Part shown: positions 41,433-49,842 of the stretch, piece after piece
Numbering within the stretch: position 1 is the stretch's first letter
Layout: each line of letters starts with the position of its first letter
Origin: Haladaptatus cibarius D43
Lineage (GTDB): Archaea > Halobacteriota > Halobacteria > Halobacteriales > Haladaptataceae
Assembly: GCF_000710615.1 (NCBI RefSeq)
Contig: NZ_JDTH01000002.1
Span: 674,082 to 738,081, forward strand
Direction of reading: 5' to 3'
DNA: 64,000 nt
Notes under the pieces: generated by a model
Databases searched by the model: none
The model's input: the letters and a program-made list of their open reading frames with translations, nothing else
Told to the model about the DNA's origin: nothing
Program-made: the position numbers and the translations under genes

Positions 41433-43088
41433 TCACATCCACTCACGAAGTCTTTGAAGAGACATCGAGGAATCCTCCTGAATTGCATCGACCATCCGTC
41501 GTAAGAGATCGCCAAGAACGACTAGATGAAGCGAGATGATGACGACTGCAATCGTATGCCGATGTGAGTAAACGATCTGTGCAAGCCATCCGTAGTTTGT
41601 GTTGAGGTAGGCGAGTTTATCAATCATCGACTGCTGGACGACTCCCTGAAAGCTATTCACGACGAGGTGGCGAGCATCGTACCATTTGAGTTCTTGAATG
41701 ATGAGCACCTGTTCATCCAGCACGGCGGCCGCTGTCTGCATCGTCAACACGTAGGATGTGGCTGTCATGATAATCCCCGTGGGGTGTCGCCACGAGATGA
41801 CTCCTCGGTCGAGAGCGAACAGTGCGAACGGCCAGAACCAGAGGAAGTAGTTTAGGTTCCCGATTTTATTAAGGAAGACCATGGAAAGCAACGCTCCACC
41901 GAGAGCGAGGATGAGGGCCTCGTCGGTTTCGGTCTGCCAGCCGAGGAGCACGAGATAGGCGTAGACAGGGAGCCAGACGAGTTGCCACAGCCACTTAACG
42001 AAGCCAATTTGGTCGAATGCAGCAACGTCGTACTGGAGCAACAGCAGTGGAATGTGAAACAACGAGAGGCCCTGTGGGAATCGAACGCCTTGGAACCCGA
42101 CGAGCTGGTAATAGTAGTTGAACGGGGAAGAGAGAAGGAACGGGAGCGAAATCGCACTGCCAATCACACCCGCCGTCGCGATTGCTTTCAGCATATCACG
42201 CCTGCCAAAGCGAGCGATACCGAACGGGAGCAGTATTATCGGATAGATTTTCACCATCGCTCCGAGGGCAAGATACGCGCCAAATCGGCCCGGCTTTTCG
42301 TCGAGCAGACTGTAGCAAGCGAGCAACACCAACGGAACGGTAACGAGTTCGAACTGAAAGCCCCAGAACGTGTAGAGTGGAATGACCGATGTCCACGAGA
42401 AAAGTGCGAGCAGACCGAGGCCCATGTGATACTGGGCGAGAACAACTGTTGCGAGGACGGGCGGAGTGAACAGCCAGTATCGAGCAACTGACCAGCCCCA
42501 TCGTCGATACAGAAGATGTGCACTTGCGAAAAATCCGGCCATGAGCGGGATCCGAGCGATAATTCGGATCCAGTTGAGAGTTGTCAGCGGCGTCACTTGA
42601 ACGAAGATATTGTTGGCAGTCGCTCGACCGAGAAGTTCGAACGCGATGAACAGGTATGTCGAAAGTGGAGGGTATTGACTGTTTGAGTTCGCGTACACGT
42701 TCCAATTCTCGGTAAGACTGTCGCTCCACGTGAGCATGAAGAGATGAACATCGTAGTAGTTCCACGCAATCGGCGAACTCACGAGGAGTGTTACTCCGGC
42801 AACGGCCATCGAGGCGACGTACCGTTCTCTGGCTGTGCTCTCCCGAATTCGGGTAATCCCACGATGATGAAGCTTACTTGTACCCTCTAGAGTAGACTGA
42901 TGATTTCGTTGGTAGTGAACGATACCGCCGATCATGAGGAGCAGTGAAGTGACCCATCCGAAAGGAGACAACCATCCAACAGACCCAGAAAGGATAACCT
43001 CACCGACTAAAAGGCAGGACGCAAGGGTTATCCCAAGCAGAAAGAGCGAGGAACCTAGTCGGGGGGACAGATATTTGGAGGATACCAT
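41433..43088 (-). CDS. Polytopic GT-C-like glycosyltransferase
   Basis: 551 residues, about twelve helices. The first large loop carries YDVHLFMLTWSDSLTENWNVYANSNSQYPP-type residues (split here: DVHLFMLTW, SDSLTENWNVYA, QYPPLSTYLF), the layout expected for GT87-type mannosyltransferases. Later FDPFNYYYQ-like (SSPFNYYYQLVGFQ) and NKIGNLNYFLWFWPF. Probably acts with the second GT-C-like protein and the GT2-GtrA fusion on surface glycans. Confidence 0.65.
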   Translation of the reverse strand: MVSSKYLSPRLGSSLFLLGITLASCLLVGEVILSGSVGWLSPFGWVTSLLLMIGGIVHYQRNHQSTLEGTSKLHHRGITRIRESTARERYVASMAVAGVTLLVSSPIAWNYYDVHLFMLTWSDSLTENWNVYANSNSQYPPLSTYLFIAFELLGRATANNIFVQVTPLTTLNWIRIIARIPLMAGFFASAHLLYRRWGWSVARYWLFTPPVLATVVLAQYHMGLGLLALFSWTSVIPLYTFWGFQFELVTVPLVLLACYSLLDEKPGRFGAYLALGAMVKIYPIILLPFGIARFGRRDMLKAIATAGVIGSAISLPFLLSSPFNYYYQLVGFQGVRFPQGLSLFHIPLLLLQYDVAAFDQIGFVKWLWQLVWLPVYAYLVLLGWQTETDEALILALGGALLSMVFLNKIGNLNYFLWFWPFALFALDRGVISWRHPTGIIMTATSYVLTMQTAAAVLDEQVLIIQELKWYDARHLVVNSFQGVVQQSMIDKLAYLNTNYGWLAQIVYSHRHTIAVVIISLHLVVLGDLLRRMVDAIQEDSSMSLQRLREWM

Positions 43089-43096
43089 TTGGATAC

Positions 43097-43270
43097 TTAC
43101 TCGTTGGATGGAGGGGTCGTCTTGGGGTCTGCTGGAGCTACTGTATCAGCAAGATCGAGAAGGTCACTTACGACATCATTGAACGATTCACCGCGGTTTT
43201 TCCGAGCATCGAGCCGAGTCCATGTTTCATCAGTAATCGAAATCGTTGTCGTTTCCGAGCGATTCGCCAT
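43097..43270 (-). CDS. Small VapB-like/DUF7557-type protein
   Basis: 57 residues: MANRSETTTISITDETWTRL then DARKNRGESFNDVVSDLLDL. The TISITDETWTRL strand-helix followed by GESFNDVVSDLL is the ribbon-helix-like N-terminus of haloarchaeal VapB antitoxin relatives. No VapC toxin is adjacent. A TTTTATAAG TATA box lies ~25-30 nt upstream (near 43295), indicating a leaderless or short-leader transcript. Confidence 0.7.
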   Translation of the reverse strand: MANRSETTTISITDETWTRLDARKNRGESFNDVVSDLLDLADTVAPADPKTTPPSNE

Positions 43271-43363
43271 TCTTGTTCAAGTTGATGATATGAACTTATA
43301 AAACTATAGAATCATATCCACGGTTCTAAAATCGAATAGGGACTCGAACAAGAACAGACAAAG

Positions 43364-43717
43364 TCAAACAGACTGGCGTGTACTAATCAGCGTCTTGAGG
43401 ATACTTTTTGGGGGGTGCTGTGACACCGAACTGAGATACAGCTCAAAACACCACGCAGTAACCTCGGTACCAATGAGAGCGAGTAGATAGTACCAGGGTT
43501 TCGCTGCAATTGTCATCGCAAGGATTTCCGTTGGCGGAACAATCCAGACAATCAGTGCAACGGCCGCAAGGCCATGTGAAAGGGGTCGGTATTGGTGACG
43601 GAGGAGTACAATTAGTATTCCGAGAAGAAGGCCGAGTTCGAACGCATGAATTTCAGGCCATGTCGAAAACCACGTTCCGGGTACTGTCGCCATGCAGAGG
43701 GCAACAGTATTCGGCAC
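43364..43717 (-). CDS. Small polytopic membrane protein
   Basis: 117 residues with three to four helices (FELGLLLGILIVLL, LAAVALIVWIVPPTEILAM, YYLLALIGTEVTAWCFELYL). No family recognised. It lies 43 nt downstream of the GT2-GtrA gene and probably belongs to the glycosylation operon. The start may be the second ATG (ATVPGTWFS). Confidence 0.55.
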   Translation of the reverse strand: MPNTVALCMATVPGTWFSTWPEIHAFELGLLLGILIVLLRHQYRPLSHGLAAVALIVWIVPPTEILAMTIAAKPWYYLLALIGTEVTAWCFELYLSSVSQHPPKSILKTLISTRQSV

Positions 43718-43760
43718 CTTGAGTACGAATCGCCTTCTGCGTGTTAAGTGTCAGAATATC

Positions 43761-44888
43761 CTACGATTCGACGGCATCGGTCGTATCGAACGCATAACCG
43801 TCCGTTCCAAGGAAATTAAAGAGGGCACTTCCACAGATGGCAAGAACGTTAGCGATGAGCGCAGGAACGAGCAGGTATTGAACTGACGTGATGAGAACCG
43901 CCGTATACAGCAAGAAGCCTGCCAGTGACACCGCGTTGAAGCGGTAGTATTTTGCCCAAATCCCAGAGGTGGGTCGGTTGAAAGTCACTGCCCAGTTCCC
44001 GACGAAGTTGAAGTTGAGTGCCGCAATAAATGCCATCGCACCTGCAAGCAGATAGTGAACTCCACTTCCCAGGTGAAGTACCGAAAAGAGAAGCGTATTC
44101 AATACCGCACCAATCGCACCGATAAGGCCAAATTCCATGGCCCGAACCGCTTTGCTGGGCGAAACGTACCGAGAGAGTCGTGAAGACGTGATACCAAGCC
44201 CCAGTACGTGTTCGACGAATCGCTGATACTGCGTCGGAGTCAGTTTGCTTTCTCCGCGTTCACGGTCGTGAAAGAGGTACGGTACTTCAGCAACGGTTTC
44301 GTAGTCGCATTTTGCAAGAATTTCGAGTAGAATCTTATACCCGCGTGGGGTAAGTTCCACGTCGGAGACGAGCGTCCGCCGAACCGCAAAGAACCCGCTC
44401 ATTGGATCGGAAACACGCCGTGCTGCAGGCACCCCGATTTGAGCAAAGAGCGTTGCACCCTTGCTTACAAGATGCCGGTGAAGCGGCCAGTTTTCTACGC
44501 CGCCACCCGCTACGTTTCGACTCCCAATGGCAATATCCGCCCCATCTGCGAGTGCCGAGAACAGGTCGGAGAGTTTCTCTGGGGGGTGCTGTAAATCGGC
44601 ATCAATTACGGCACAGAACTCGTGGCGAGATTCTTGAAATCCACGAGTGACTGCAGTCGACAGCCCTTTTTCATTCGTTCGTCGAATAACACGGACGCGA
44701 CCGTCTGCTCTGTACGCTTGCTCTGCAATCTCCCAGGTTCGATCCGGTGAGTCGTCATCAACGATGATGACTTCTGTAGTGTAGTAACTTGGAAGCGCAT
44801 CTAAGACTCGAGTCGTGATCTGCTTGATGTTATCCGCTTCATTGTATGTCGGAATGATAACAGAGACACTTGACTCGTCCACGATCAC
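43761..44888 (-). CDS. GT2 polyprenyl-phosphate glycosyltransferase fused to GtrA
   Basis: 375 residues from GTG 44888, whose GTGA overlaps the stop of the zinc-finger gene. Residues ~5-230: dolichol-phosphate-mannose-synthase-like GT2 (SVIIPTYNEADNI, VIIVDDDSPDRTWEI, CAVIDADLQHPPE, DPMSGFFAVRR). Residues ~250-370: GtrA membrane domain with four helices (FGLIGAIGAVLNTLLF, AALNFNFVGNWAVTF). Charges a polyprenyl phosphate with a sugar and probably flips it for the GT-C enzymes. A longer reading from TTG would overlap the zinc-finger gene and is less likely. Confidence 0.88.
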   Translation of the reverse strand: MIVDESSVSVIIPTYNEADNIKQITTRVLDALPSYYTTEVIIVDDDSPDRTWEIAEQAYRADGRVRVIRRTNEKGLSTAVTRGFQESRHEFCAVIDADLQHPPEKLSDLFSALADGADIAIGSRNVAGGGVENWPLHRHLVSKGATLFAQIGVPAARRVSDPMSGFFAVRRTLVSDVELTPRGYKILLEILAKCDYETVAEVPYLFHDRERGESKLTPTQYQRFVEHVLGLGITSSRLSRYVSPSKAVRAMEFGLIGAIGAVLNTLLFSVLHLGSGVHYLLAGAMAFIAALNFNFVGNWAVTFNRPTSGIWAKYYRFNAVSLAGFLLYTAVLITSVQYLLVPALIANVLAICGSALFNFLGTDGYAFDTTDAVES

Positions 44889-45046
44889 CACACCTGCATT
44901 GCCGGTGTCTCGCAATTGTCGCAGACAGCTGCTTCATTTCCCTTGTATTCCTCATGGGTGAGGATGCCCGCTTCACAGTACTCACAGGTGCGCCCGTGTA
45001 ACACAGTGAGGACACTCTGTTCTGACAGCCGTTGATTAACGGCCAT
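44885..45046 (-). CDS. HVO_A0556-type zinc-finger protein
   Basis: 53 residues: RTCEYCEAGILTHEEYKGNE followed by AAVCDNCETPAMQVW, two CxxC knuckles and the conserved C-terminal P-A-x-Q-x-W. A GGAGG ribosome site lies inside the end of the upstream AbrB gene. Coupled to the GT2-GtrA gene by GTGA. Probable regulator or adaptor. Confidence 0.8.
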   Translation of the reverse strand: MAVNQRLSEQSVLTVLHGRTCEYCEAGILTHEEYKGNEAAVCDNCETPAMQVW

Positions 45047-45220
45047 TCAGTTATCCTCCTGCTTTCGGAGAATCCACTCACCTTCGATTTTGTGCCACTC
45101 CAGTTTGTCTCCCGGTGTCAGATCGAGATTCGTTCGAACCGGTGCGGGAACGACCGTGTCGTTACTTTGCGTGACTGTTGTATCGCACATTTTGTCCTCC
45201 TTCCCAGATAAAATTGACAT
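45047..45220 (-). CDS. AbrB/MazE-type regulator
   Basis: 57 residues from ATG 45220. Swapped-hairpin signature: NDTVVPAPVRTNLDLTPGDK then LEWHKIEGEWILRK. TGA is followed directly by the ATG of the zinc-finger gene. A TATA box (TTATAAAAT near 45285) lies upstream. First gene of the glycosylation operon; likely autoregulator or antitoxin relic. Confidence 0.75.
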   Translation of the reverse strand: MSILSGKEDKMCDTTVTQSNDTVVPAPVRTNLDLTPGDKLEWHKIEGEWILRKQEDN

Positions 45221-45370
45221 GTGTATGGGTGTTAGCAAGCACTCACTGATAATGTTTTTGATGCTGAATGTATTCATATTTTATAATATTTGATAAACTA
45301 CTTTACTGATGAAAATAAGGGCAAAAAGGGCCCAAGAGACCATCACAATTGAGTTGCTAAATACTGGTCA

Positions 45371-45499
45371 TTATCCAAATGGTCGGCGGTCACCGCGACT
45401 TGGCCAGGTGTAGAGCACCCAACTCACACCGAGCACCACCACAACTAGGAGGTCAACCTCAGCGGTCGCCGTCGCCGGTTCGTATCCTAATTGATTTCG
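45371..45499 (-). pseudogene. C-terminal remnant of a membrane protein
   Basis: Read leftward the frame encodes YEPATATAEVDLLVVVVLGV then SWVLYTWPSRGDRRPFG and a stop: one hydrophobic helix and a basic tail. An in-frame stop lies just upstream, so only the gene end survives. Family unknown. Confidence 0.45.
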
Positions 45500-45543
45500 A
45501 TGGCGGCCCAACCGTTAACCGAATCGGTCTCCTATTCATAACG

Positions 45544-45876
45544 ATGGTGGATGAGAAACAGAATCGAGATAAGAAAGCGGATGACGAAGAGCGACACCAG
45601 CCAGAGCGAGAGGTAGAGGAGGTACGTAACCGTGCCAGTGAAGAGGAACAGAAGCACGGCGACCCTAGTGCGCAACTGGGTGATCTTGATGAAGCACTCG
45701 AAACCCAGAGCTATCCAACCACGACGAATGAATTGGTCGAGGCCTATGGCGACTATGAGATTGAAACGCAGGGTGGAACGAACTCCCTCGAGGAAGTGCT
45801 TGCTTCGACTGATGACCAAACGTACGACTCCGCGAATGATGTTCGACGCCGGATATTAGGACTCATACATCGCTAG
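45544..45876 (+). CDS. DUF5789 family protein
   Basis: 110 residues from ATG 45544 (MVDEKQNRDKKADDEERH), with an acidic lysine/glutamate-rich start and the DUF5789 core LETQSYPTTTNELVEAYGDY, EIETQGGTNSLEEVLAS, ANDVRRRILGLI. Haloarchaeal family of unknown function. It opens the patchwork region that follows the glycosylation block. Confidence 0.7.
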   Translation: MVDEKQNRDKKADDEERHQPEREVEEVRNRASEEEQKHGDPSAQLGDLDEALETQSYPTTTNELVEAYGDYEIETQGGTNSLEEVLASTDDQTYDSANDVRRRILGLIHR

Positions 45877-45944
45877 TACAGACAACTCAACTCCTCTATC
45901 TCGCTAGTCGGGAATTTCCGGATCTCGCCGCGCTCGTTCACGAC

Positions 45945-46390
45945 TTGGACGCTTCCGACCTCGTGGACGAACACGCACCGGAGTTGGACGTGGAGAGTAC
46001 AGAATCGAGTACGGAAAGCTTCGACATCGACGCCAACAACCCAAAACAAATTCTCGGTCAAATCGTCCGCATCGTCGGAAACCTGCTCGGCGCGGTCGCA
46101 AACATCCATCGGGGGCTGGCGAACAATACCGGAGCGTCCTTTGGTGCGCTCATCGTCGCAGTGCTGTTCTGGGCAGGGAGTTGGGCTGTTGGATTCGGGT
46201 TGATCACTCAGGAACTTCCCGCATACATTCTTGCAAACCCTGGCTTGGGACTCATCGCTGGCATGTTGGGCGTGTTCTACCTCCCGTATTTTACGTATCT
46301 GAACGTGACGGCAACGCGTCGCTCGGAGAGCGGTGGCGAACCGACGCGTGCCTGGCCACTGCTCGTCGGTGTGACGGGTGGGGCGGAAAT
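45945..46390 (+). pseudogene. Membrane-protein gene broken by the 5-kb island
   Basis: Encodes an acidic start, ILGQIVRIVGNLLGAVANIH, two helices (FGALIVAVLFWAGSWAVGFG; LGLIAGMLGVFYLPYF), then NVTATRRSE and LLVGVTGG, where homology stops at 46382. The proper end (LGVGYYLYKRLQKA) is found after the second copy of the shared 131 bp, at 51502-51546. The start codon is unclear: the frame stays open leftward with no ATG, and TTG 45945 is only the first candidate. Confidence 0.7.
46252..46382 (+). repeat. 131-bp direct repeat, left copy
   Basis: Matches 51371-51501 with no indel and about 11 mismatches by eye (~92%). Begins TCATCGCTGGCA, ends GTGACGGGTGGG. Encodes the late part of a membrane protein. 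Together the copies flank a 5-kb AT-rich insert. Confidence 0.9.
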
Positions 46391-47032
46391 CTACAGAACA
46401 TCAAGAGTTAACAACTCGATTCCTCCACGTTTACCATCAGTGATTTGTACTTCCCTTCTGAGTTCTCCTCCTTCATGCCCTTGTTTTTCGTCTATCTCTA
46501 CTGGGAAATAAAAATCATATGTTTCTACATTTTCGCACACTAATTTATTCCTGTTTTCATGTTCTGATTCAGCAGGAGCAAATGTTGGTTTTGCCTTAAG
46601 CGGCCCTCTAGCATCAATCACAAGCTCATATTCTTTGACTTTCTTATCAACATATGCATGGATCATCGCACATGGCTTTGCACTTCCATTTTTTGCCTCT
46701 CTTATACGGACAAGTTCGCGATGTTTCAACCGCCTATCAACTGCTTCCGGTTCAATGGGGGTCCATGTGAGAAATATATGGAACGGCTTATTTTTCAGGT
46801 AAAAATATACTCCGGGTATTATCAAGCTTAGAAGGGCAAAAGAAACCATAATAAGGTATATGGCACTGGAATAGCGGATTGACTTTGAGAAATTATTGAC
46901 AACAACAGAGATGATCCAAAATACCGTTGAGACTATAGGGGATATCTTGAACAATAGCGTACTAGTATACGCTTTTAAAAAGATGTACAGCTTTTTAGGG
47001 AGATACTCACCCCATTTAGAACCATCTTGCAT
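46391..47032 (-). CDS. Two-helix membrane protein, candidate defence operon
   Basis: 213 residues, AT-rich. Two N-terminal helices (LFKISPIVSTVFWIISVVV; AIYLIMVSFALLSLIIPGVYF) and a soluble C-terminal beta domain (RELVRIREAKNGSAKPCAMI, KEYELVIDARGPLKAKP). No family recognised. 1 nt after the 212-residue gene. Last of a three-gene operon whose first gene is the 345-residue protein; a membrane effector role is possible. Confidence 0.6.
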   Translation of the reverse strand: MQDGSKWGEYLPKKLYIFLKAYTSTLLFKISPIVSTVFWIISVVVNNFSKSIRYSSAIYLIMVSFALLSLIIPGVYFYLKNKPFHIFLTWTPIEPEAVDRRLKHRELVRIREAKNGSAKPCAMIHAYVDKKVKEYELVIDARGPLKAKPTFAPAESEHENRNKLVCENVETYDFYFPVEIDEKQGHEGGELRREVQITDGKRGGIELLTLDVL

Positions 47033-47033
47033 A

Positions 47034-47672
47034 CTATCTGCTAGATATTACCGTTGATTCGAATATCTGGAGGATATATTCTCGTGCTTCATCCGCATCA
47101 GACTCGATAAGTAACCGGTCGTCTTGGTATTCAACTTGGATTGTTTCTCCAGTATCGCGCTCAAATTCCAGGTATGCACTCTTAATTGGGTTTCTTTCTT
47201 TCATTTCCTCCCAGGCAGAGTTCATTTCTCCTGCTTGTTTCACAGAACCATGGGATGTGAACAATTGTAGATTGAGAATCTCCTCCGCTTGTTCTATGAA
47301 TTCCCATGCTTTGCGCTGGTTCGGAACAAAGTCCTCTTTTATCTCAAAACCACTGTTTATTGCCTCATCAAGTGCAGTAAGTATTCTCTTGGGGCGAGGA
47401 CGGTCATTCTCTGTTTGGAGAATAACTAGACCTGAACCACACCTGATCTGGAAAGATCCTTCTGCTGCTTCAGAGCTTCCGAAGCGAGGATTCGACTCAT
47501 ATTGATATGACCCATGAATTATTTTCTGATTGGGGAAGGGATACAAACTGAGGTCAGAGAATCTCTGTGGTTCAGTAGTGAAGTCAAATGTAATCTCGAT
47601 TTCTTCAGATTGCTCTAACGATGGGCTGTCCACATTTTGGATGGATGCCTCGCGGACGCTTTCCACCGTCAT
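47034..47672 (-). CDS. Unknown soluble protein, candidate defence operon
   Basis: 212 residues, no membrane helix. Alpha-beta pattern: IEITFDFTTEPQRFSDLSLY, SFQIRCGSGLVILQTENDRP, KRILTALDEAINSGFEI, then YLEFERDTGETIQVEYQDD. The strand followed by a 'helix of regularly spaced acidic residues' echoes the middle of the 345- and 318-residue proteins (FVQGAQGKVEDTEKAIN). No family recognised. 57 nt downstream of the 345-residue gene. Confidence 0.6.
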   Translation of the reverse strand: MTVESVREASIQNVDSPSLEQSEEIEITFDFTTEPQRFSDLSLYPFPNQKIIHGSYQYESNPRFGSSEAAEGSFQIRCGSGLVILQTENDRPRPKRILTALDEAINSGFEIKEDFVPNQRKAWEFIEQAEEILNLQLFTSHGSVKQAGEMNSAWEEMKERNPIKSAYLEFERDTGETIQVEYQDDRLLIESDADEAREYILQIFESTVISSR

Positions 47673-47729
47673 ATTATCTACTTGGAGTTACGTTTTGGCT
47701 CATCATACGTTTTTTTGTTTATCACTCTC

Positions 47730-48767
47730 TTATCCGATGTGGTCAAAGTCGGATGGGTCTGCTCTCTCACCGCGTTTATCTTCGAAGTCCTCGATCAGAC
47801 TGTCTAAGTCAAAGTTGAGCTCAACATTATTATCTGCGGCCGTTCCAGCAAGATCGTCAAAGAAGGTGAACGGGGGATATCTTTCTTTGTCACCCATCGC
47901 TTTCCATTCTCCGTATAAATTTACAAATTCCGACACGAAGAATATAGCGATTAAGGCACGCTTGAGATGTGTTTCCGCACTCTCTATTGAGCCAGCTACC
48001 TTGACGTGAATCCGTCCCTCCTGTTGGATTTCGGCATTAACCGTATAACTATTCACTTTAAACATCCCCTCAATCATCTGGAAGTCCATCTCTTGGAGGA
48101 GTGCGAGAATGATCGGGAGAGATTCCCCAATATTTCTGGAATCTTCTACCCGACCAGTGTGTCCATATTGGTCCAAATCTCCAGAGACTTCTGATGATTT
48201 CAACTTGAGCGGAGTGATTGGTCCGGGAATACCTTCATCCGCATAGCCATAGCGATATAAGAACCACAGTAAGAAATCTGGATCAAATCCAAGATCATCT
48301 ACAGTAACGTCTTCTCCTAGCTCAGCATTAATCGCTTTTTCTGTATCCTCAACTTTCCCTTGTGCTCCCTGCACAAACATGTAGTTCGGATAATCCCAAT
48401 ATACATACGCCTCATTTGTTTGCCGGAGCCAGGCTCTAGTTTGCTGACCGTCGTTATCGACAAATTCGAGATTTTTTGTTCCCCTGAAGTCTTCCCACGT
48501 ATATTTCTTGTCTACGATCCTACTTGCTACTTCAGCTAGATCTCCCTCCAAGAGGTATTCTTGACCATTCGCTAGTCGTGCTAATTCGATATCAGAGAAT
48601 CCCTCGCTTTCGCTATTGGGTTTCCCTCTCTTGAACTCAGAGAGGCCGGTGAGCAAATCATCCCGTATCTCATCTGGATCATCTGCTTGAACAGTCGTTG
48701 CACGGATGCCATTAAAGATAAGTTGGCCATTGTAGTCGAAATCCGGGCGTTGTTCCTGTTTCGACAT
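47730..48767 (-). CDS. Unknown family, paralogue A (345 residues)
   Basis: Acidic soluble protein. It shares with the 318-residue product of 49811-50767: a Y-x-G-x-L-x-F-N start, a LGFDPDFLLWFLY motif (~residue 190), a GMFKVNSYTVNAEIQQEGRIHVKV strand run (split: GMFKVNSYTVNAE, EGRIHVKV) and FFVSEFVNLYGEWKAM then ERYPPFTFF near the end. I know no described family with this set. It heads an operon with the 212- and 213-residue proteins. AT-rich. Two diverged paralogues in one island suggest a system with paired subunits. Confidence 0.65.
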   Translation of the reverse strand: MSKQEQRPDFDYNGQLIFNGIRATTVQADDPDEIRDDLLTGLSEFKRGKPNSESEGFSDIELARLANGQEYLLEGDLAEVASRIVDKKYTWEDFRGTKNLEFVDNDGQQTRAWLRQTNEAYVYWDYPNYMFVQGAQGKVEDTEKAINAELGEDVTVDDLGFDPDFLLWFLYRYGYADEGIPGPITPLKLKSSEVSGDLDQYGHTGRVEDSRNIGESLPIILALLQEMDFQMIEGMFKVNSYTVNAEIQQEGRIHVKVAGSIESAETHLKRALIAIFFVSEFVNLYGEWKAMGDKERYPPFTFFDDLAGTAADNNVELNFDLDSLIEDFEDKRGERADPSDFDHIG

Positions 48768-48922
48768 TTGTTGTTACGGGAATATAGTAGACAGAAAACA
48801 TAAACTTTGTTGTATCTCTTTTCCTATTCGCTATTTTAGCTATTGGTTGTGTGGTCTGTTTCTTATGGCCATATAAATACAAAAGCGAAAAAATCTTATA
48901 ACGATCTCTCTTATCACCTAAC

Positions 48923-49390
48923 ATGAACTTCTCAGATATATTTGTGGAATTAGTTCCAAATATTTGGTCAAATATAAATAGGCGAAACCTGATTAAGACT
49001 GAATACCGTCGAATTAGAGAATGTATTAGGAATAAAGAGCCATTTGAATCATCTTTTAAAAAGACATCATGTTTGGGAGATTTTATTGAGGTGAGGCATT
49101 TCAAAATATTATCGATGATTGATAAATATGGTCATAAAAATAAGAAAGGATTACACAAGATTACGATGAAAGAGCATAGGTTAATTCGAAAAATAGACAA
49201 ACAAATTTTCTATATTCGTTTAAAGAATACACTATCTTATGTATTCTGGGTAATTACACTTTGTTTGATTATTGGGTTAATTGTGGGTATAGCTACAACA
49301 ATAGCCGAATCAGTAAAAATGATTGTAAATAACGAATTTCAATCATCCAATTCACTTTGGATGTTTTTCATCATCCGATACACCTCATGA
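48923..49390 (+). CDS. AT-rich protein with C-terminal membrane helix
   Basis: 155 residues, Lys/Ile-rich and very unlike haloarchaeal codon use. Basic helical N-terminus (NRRNLIKTEYRRIRECIRNK), then one long hydrophobic stretch (YVFWVITLCLIIGLIVGIA). TATA-like CTTATAAC just upstream of the ATG suggests a leaderless transcript. Its 3' end overlaps the convergent AlbA_2 gene by 52 nt. No family recognised; foreign origin likely. Confidence 0.5.
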   Translation: MNFSDIFVELVPNIWSNINRRNLIKTEYRRIRECIRNKEPFESSFKKTSCLGDFIEVRHFKILSMIDKYGHKNKKGLHKITMKEHRLIRKIDKQIFYIRLKNTLSYVFWVITLCLIIGLIVGIATTIAESVKMIVNNEFQSSNSLWMFFIIRYTS

Positions 49391-49842
49391 GGGGGAAGAA
49401 GTAAATCCTCATCTTGATGTCGAAGATAAAATCGGCCGTCTGCTGTAAGCGGGTATTTTTTGAATTTATCAATTATTATTATAATTATTCTTTTTCCGTC
49501 TATTTCAACCTCAGAAATCACAAATTTGGTATCCCATCTTCTCTCTAGATCACGAATGAGTATTTCACGTACTGTTTCTGTCGCTGTATTTTGAACACCT
49601 TTCTTTTCTCCCTCCTTATCCACTCCCAGGAGGATTTGACCTCCACCGTTATTAGCAAGGCTGCATGCAGTGATTGCAAGACATCCGTCATTCTCACCAG
49701 AGATGTCTTCGTAAAACTCGGTTTTGTCTCCTCGTCCATTGTCAATGGCATATTCAATATCAGAAACTTCAACTGAAGCTTCTTCTTGTTCATAAATCTC
49801 CACGGTTAAATCACTCTCCTCGTTTTTGTTTGTATTCTTCAA
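49339..49842 (-). CDS. AlbA_2 / Schlafen-type domain protein (short)
   Basis: 167 residues. The AlbA_2 (Schlafen AlbA-like) pattern is clear: DKTEFYEDISGENDGCLAI, TACSLANNGGGQILLGVDKE, EGEKKGVQNTATETVREIL, VEIDGKRIIIIIIDKFKKYP and a closing GRFYLRHQDEDLLLP. Such domains bind nucleic acid and occur in anti-viral proteins. It overlaps the end of the 318-residue gene by 32 nt, so it is co-translated with it. Confidence 0.75.
   Translation of the reverse strand: MKNTNKNEESDLTVEIYEQEEASVEVSDIEYAIDNGRGDKTEFYEDISGENDGCLAITACSLANNGGGQILLGVDKEGEKKGVQNTATETVREILIRDLERRWDTKFVISEVEIDGKRIIIIIIDKFKKYPLTADGRFYLRHQDEDLLLPPHEVYRMMKNIQSELDD

Noticed and set aside
45840-45944. Upstream extension of the broken membrane-protein frame
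   Set aside because: The frame is open and looks protein-like (LLYLASREFPDLAALVHDLD) but has no usable start and overlaps the DUF5789 gene end; left as part of the uncertain 5' end of a pseudogene.
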